Shown: positions 60,926 to 64,000 of the stretch, one piece after another
How the letters are laid out: each line of letters begins with the position of its first letter
Position numbering within the stretch: position 1 is the stretch's first letter
Assembly: GCF_004365355.1 (NCBI RefSeq)
Contig: NZ_SODP01000004.1
Location: forward strand, 342,266 to 406,265
Length of the DNA stretch: 64,000 nt
Origin: Kribbella pratensis
GTDB lineage: Bacteria; Actinomycetota; Actinomycetes; Propionibacteriales; Kribbellaceae
Direction of reading: 5' to 3'
Program-made: the position numbers and the translations under genes
Notes under the pieces: model-generated
Database searches by the model: none
What the model was told of the DNA's origin: nothing
The model's input: only the letters and a program-made list of their open reading frames with translations

Positions 60926-62218
60926 TCAAGCTTTCTTCCGGTAGGCCTCGTCCATTTTTTTCAGGGCGGCGTCGACGGTTGTCTTGCCGCCGAGGAGTTC
61001 CTGGACGACGGCGAAGTGGGTCGGCTGTACTTCGGCGTTCGGCCAACGCTGGTCCATGAAGGGGACCGCCTTGTTCGCCTTCAGCGCGGGCAGGAACAGC
61101 GTCAGCGCCGGGTCGACCTTCGCGTCGCCGTACAACGGGACGCAGGAGACGGCCTCGGCCCAGGTGTTCAGGTTCTCCTGTTGGCCGCAGTAGTCGAGGA
61201 ACGACTTGGCCTGATCCGACTTCTTGCTCTTCGCGCTGACCGCGATACCGACCACGACACCGGCCGGAATCCAGTTGTCAGCGGCAACATCCGTGGCCGG
61301 GAACGGGAACATCGACAGGTCGTCCGGCGTCTGCGACGCGGCCCGGAACGCCGACAGCACGGCGGAGACCTGGACCGCCATCGCAGCCTTGCCGGTGGCA
61401 ACCATCGAAGTGGCCTGCTCGTACGTCGTACCGTTCGGGTTGTCGTTGAAGAAACCCTTCTTCTGCAGCTCGAGGTACTTGTTCATCGCGTCGACCCAGC
61501 CGGACTCCGCGAACGAAGCCTGGCCGGCGAGCATCTTGTCGTCGAAGTCGGGCGTCTTGGCGTAGACCGTGCCCGGGACCAGCGCGTACGGGATCAGCTG
61601 GGTGATCCACGGCGTCTGCGCGCCGAGCGCGATCGGGACGATGCCCTTCGCCTTGAGCTTCTCGCAGACCGACAGCAGCTCTGACCAGGTGGTCGGCGGC
61701 TCGACGCCCGCGGTCGCGAACGCCTTCTTGTTGTAGATCGCGCCGAGCATGCTCGAGCCGGGCGAGAAGATGTACGTCTTGCCGTCGCTCTGGAACGCGC
61801 CCTTGAAGCCGTCCGGGATCTTCTGCGTCCAGGACTGGCTGCTGAGGTCGGCGAGCAGTCCGGCCTTGGCCAGCTGGGCCATCGACATCGCGCTGCCGTT
61901 GCCGGGGTAGACGACATGTACGTCGGGTGCGTTGCCGCCGCCGAGCTGGGTCCGGAGCGCGGTCTGCACCTGGTCGGCCGGTGCGAACGAGAGGTTGAAG
62001 TCGAAGCCGGAGTGCGACGACTTGTACGCGTCGAGCACCTTCCGCAGGCCGGCCTCCTGGTCGCCGACGCCGATCACCTTGAGCGTGCCGCCGGACGACG
62101 ACGAGCCGCTGCCGCCTCCGCCGCAGGCCGCCAGCGTGCCGACCGCAGTGGCGGCGACAGAGGCACCGCCGATCAGCTGCAGGAGCCGCCGTCGGCTGAC
62201 GGACTGGTCGAGTGCCAT
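60926..62218 (-). CDS. Sugar ABC transporter solute-binding lipoprotein
   Basis: 430 residues. A signal with three Arg (SVSRRRLLQLIGGASVA) and a lipobox GTLAAC followed by Gly/Ser-rich text make it a probable Tat-type lipoprotein. The mature part is a family-1 binding protein (PDVHVVYPGNGSAMSMAQLA, PPTTWSELLSVCEKLKAKGI). Proximity to the GH43 gene suggests pentose-containing oligosaccharides. First gene of the transporter operon, with an inverted repeat upstream. Confidence 0.88.
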   Translation of the reverse strand: MALDQSVSRRRLLQLIGGASVAATAVGTLAACGGGGSGSSSSGGTLKVIGVGDQEAGLRKVLDAYKSSHSGFDFNLSFAPADQVQTALRTQLGGGNAPDVHVVYPGNGSAMSMAQLAKAGLLADLSSQSWTQKIPDGFKGAFQSDGKTYIFSPGSSMLGAIYNKKAFATAGVEPPTTWSELLSVCEKLKAKGIVPIALGAQTPWITQLIPYALVPGTVYAKTPDFDDKMLAGQASFAESGWVDAMNKYLELQKKGFFNDNPNGTTYEQATSMVATGKAAMAVQVSAVLSAFRAASQTPDDLSMFPFPATDVAADNWIPAGVVVGIAVSAKSKKSDQAKSFLDYCGQQENLNTWAEAVSCVPLYGDAKVDPALTLFLPALKANKAVPFMDQRWPNAEVQPTHFAVVQELLGGKTTVDAALKKMDEAYRKKA

Positions 62219-62257
62219 GGGTCCTCCTGAGCGCCGGAGATACCGGCGAAGAGTGTG

Positions 62258-62282
62258 AAGTAACCGCAGGATCGTGTTACTT
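62258..62282. promoter_or_regulatory. Inverted repeat upstream of the sugar transporter
   Basis: AAGTAAC, eleven bases, GTTACTT, a perfect 7-bp inverted repeat 40 bases upstream of the binding-protein start. It may be the operator for the cassette, or part of its promoter. Confidence 0.5.
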
Positions 62283-62414
62283 TCGTCACCGGGACGCTAC
62301 GTATGGCCCGGGAGAGTGTCAAGCCCTCGTTGAAAGGATTCAGTCAGGAGCGGTCCGAAAAGGTCTCCACCGGGGTTTTGGGCTCGTGCCCGTCTCTCCT
62401 GAGAAGATGGCGCC

Positions 62415-62522
62415 GTGTCCGTGACCGCCTCCCCGCATCCGGCCGGTACGCCGTACTCCGTACTGCTGCCCGGCGGTCCCGCTCTGTCCACGCGCTCGAC
62501 CTGTGGGCCGGTGCACGCGTGA
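62415..62522 (+). CDS. Short upstream ORF (35 aa), possibly coupled
   Basis: GTG 62415 opens a 35-residue frame, MSVTASPHPAGTP to STRSTCGPVHA, whose TGA overlaps the GTG of the next gene by four bases. The overlap fits translational coupling, but the peptide has no recognisable feature and the overlap may be chance. Confidence 0.3.
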   Translation: MSVTASPHPAGTPYSVLLPGGPALSTRSTCGPVHA

Positions 62523-63232
62523 GACGAGTCCTCCTGGCCGGCCTTTTGCTGCTGGCTCTGGCGCTTGGCGTAGGCGGCGGGTACTACACCGGCGACCGCC
62601 TGGACGCCCCAGAACCAACCGCCTCCGGCACCGCCGGCCCCCTGGGCACCGTGTCGGAGTCCCCGTCACCCACTCCCACGGAGCCGTCCCTGCCGGTGAA
62701 GACCCCGGTCCCGAGCAACCTCGAGCCCCTCCAGCCAGGCCTCGAATACACCCGCCGCTCGTTCACCGTCACGCCACAGGACGAGCCGTCGGTACAGCTC
62801 TCGATCGAGATCCCCCAGGGCTGGAAGCAGACGCGCGACCCGAAGCGGCCGCAAGAGGTGAAGTACCTGGACGACCAGAAGGAGCGAGGGGTCCGGATCG
62901 AGGCGGTCGAGCCGGTCGACACGACTCCCGCGGCAGCGATGGCCCAGCTCATCGTCGACCTGAAGAAGAGCCAGGCGCCGGAGAACGACGTACGGATCGT
63001 CAGCCACACCACCGGCCAGATCAACGGCGAGGACGGTGATCCCCGCCCGGTCGCGACGCTGATCTACACCTATATCCCGGGCGAGACGCTCCGCTATGTG
63101 ATCGTGCGCTGGATCGCGATCGACGGCCAGCTGACGAACGTCGAGATGAGTATCACCGGCATCCCCGAGGACGCCGCCGCGCTGGACGAGGTTCTGCAGC
63201 GGACCTCGACGTCGGTCCATCAGGTCGGCTGA
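62519..63232 (+). CDS. Membrane-anchored extracellular protein, LpqN-like (weak)
   Basis: 237 residues from GTG 62519. One hydrophobic segment (VLLAGLLLLALALGVGGGYY) is followed by a Pro/Ser/Thr-rich linker. A compact alpha/beta domain from about 75 reads PSVQLSIEIPQGWKQTRDP, then LIYTYIPGETLRYVIVRWIA. The domain order and IPxGW motif loosely recall LpqN/LpqT-type proteins; function unknown. The next gene encodes a related protein. Confidence 0.7.
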   Translation: MRRVLLAGLLLLALALGVGGGYYTGDRLDAPEPTASGTAGPLGTVSESPSPTPTEPSLPVKTPVPSNLEPLQPGLEYTRRSFTVTPQDEPSVQLSIEIPQGWKQTRDPKRPQEVKYLDDQKERGVRIEAVEPVDTTPAAAMAQLIVDLKKSQAPENDVRIVSHTTGQINGEDGDPRPVATLIYTYIPGETLRYVIVRWIAIDGQLTNVEMSITGIPEDAAALDEVLQRTSTSVHQVG

Positions 63233-63323
63233 GCGCTTTCACGGAATTGTTACCTCGAGACATGCAACCTGAGACTGTACTCAGGTGTCTTCTGTTGAGT
63301 AAGGAACTGGGGAAGGTGGGGGC

Positions 63324-64000
63324 GTGAAGAGGACGATGTCGCGGCGCGCGCTGCTCGGCGCCGGCCTGCTCACGCTGGCCGGGGTCGGTGGCGCCGGCGG
63401 GTACGGCGTCGGCCTGTTCCTCACCGAAGAACCCAGCCTGGCCGGTACTGCGGCGCCGCTGCCGATGGCAGCCACCTCGGAGCCAGGGACGACGCCGACC
63501 ACACCGGCCCCGCCGCCGAAGCAGATCGTCCCCGACGACACCAAGGCGCTGGACAAGGACGACCTGGAGTACAGGATCCGTGAATTCACCGCGACCAGCG
63601 TGGTGCGGTCGGATGTCCGACTCAAGGTGCCGAGGGACTGGGGTTTCACCCAACCCGATCCCCCGAAGATCGGCCGCTACACCGACCCGACCTCCAAGCG
63701 CTGGATCCGGATCGAGGCCGGGTTCACCATCCGTCGGCCACCCGCTGAGTCGATGGCCCAGAGGCTCACGGACCTCGCCACGGTGCCGGCCGCTCAGATG
63801 CTCTCGATCAAGTCCAGCACCGTGGACCCGCAGACCAAGGAAGCAACGCTGGTCTACACCTACGTGCCGGAGAACTCGCTCCGCTACGTGATCATCCGGT
63901 GGGTCGCCAACCACGAGGGTCTGTGCACCTTCGAGATCGCGGTCACAGGGCTGCCACAGGACCGGGAAGCCATGGAAGACATCCTGGACCACGCGGCCAA
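63324..64000 (+). CDS. Related anchored/exported protein, cut by the window end
   Basis: GTG 63324 (after ggaaggtggg) opens a frame that continues past the end of the window without a stop. An SRRALLGAGLLTLAGVGG signal with two Arg suggests Tat export or anchoring, then a Thr/Pro-rich linker, then a domain parallel to the preceding protein: VRLKVPRDWGFTQPDP, then LVYTYVPENSLRYVIIRWVA. The two look like tandem duplicates. ATG 63336 is an alternative start. Confidence 0.75.
   Translation, partial: MKRTMSRRALLGAGLLTLAGVGGAGGYGVGLFLTEEPSLAGTAAPLPMAATSEPGTTPTTPAPPPKQIVPDDTKALDKDDLEYRIREFTATSVVRSDVRLKVPRDWGFTQPDPPKIGRYTDPTSKRWIRIEAGFTIRRPPAESMAQRLTDLATVPAAQMLSIKSSTVDPQTKEATLVYTYVPENSLRYVIIRWVANHEGLCTFEIAVTGLPQDREAMEDILDHAA

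Overview
The window is very GC-rich, uses GTG starts freely, and packs genes into 4-base ATGA overlaps. It has sugar ABC cassettes without their own ATPase, an ECF41 sigma factor and mycothiol-type DinB proteins. This points to a soil actinobacterium; a Kribbella-like member of the Propionibacteriales is my inference, made without any database search.

Layout. 1-11.8 kb: repeat-rich DNA, a DUF222/HNH gene, an ECF41 sigma factor divergent from an AhpD-like protein, small DinB/VOC/NUDIX/GNAT genes, an anchored SGNH hydrolase and a secreted heparinase-like protein. 11.8-13.4 kb: a small-molecule kinase and a variant histidine phosphatase. 13.4-16.7 kb: a mosaic in which tRNA or tRNA-like genes (Pro, Arg, His-like, Gln-like, Ser) alternate with perfect hairpins and with genes for an HNH nuclease, the RNA ligase RtcB and a 63-residue Cys/His protein, behind a short leader ORF and terminator. 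This is the strongest candidate for a poorly described system. 16.8-18.8 kb: a second heparinase-like paralogue. 18.8-30.5 kb: a seven-gene sugar-acid operon (UxaA-type dehydratase, FAH-family protein, aldehyde dehydrogenase, IlvD/Edd dehydratase, LarA-like, TIM-barrel-like and GlcD proteins), divergent from a FadR-type GntR repressor with a palindrome between them.

30.4-33.5 kb: a phosphodiester glycosidase-like secreted protein, VOC proteins and a decayed stretch. 33.5-41.4 kb: a four-gene, overlapping cassette (GHKL/MORC-like ATPase, PD-(D/E)XK protein, Z1 helicase-like protein, and a protein with sigma-region-4-like and alpha-CTD-like elements) that looks like a nuclease-helicase defence system with no methyltransferase beside it. 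41.4-47.8 kb: an oxidoreductase and an ABC/GDPD/inositol-phosphatase operon, perhaps for glycerophosphodiesters such as glycerophosphoinositol. 47.8-50.3 kb: an MFS pump with its MarR repressor, and MgtC. 50.3-55.8 kb: an operon with two FGGY kinases, a phosphatase, a DeoR regulator and a hydroxyacid dehydrogenase, interrupted by a 160-base imperfect palindrome. 55.9-57.4 kb: two Trp/Pro-rich proteins flanking a cluster of DnaA-box-like sites, and an unknown small protein. 57.5-62.2 kb: a secreted GH43 glycosidase converging on a sugar ABC transporter. 62.4-64 kb: two related anchored proteins, the last cut by the window edge.

The metabolic parts fit a plant-polymer degrader: secreted GH43 and heparinase-like enzymes, sugar uptake, and sugar-acid breakdown towards 2-oxoglutarate. 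All functional assignments come from reading motifs in the sequence.
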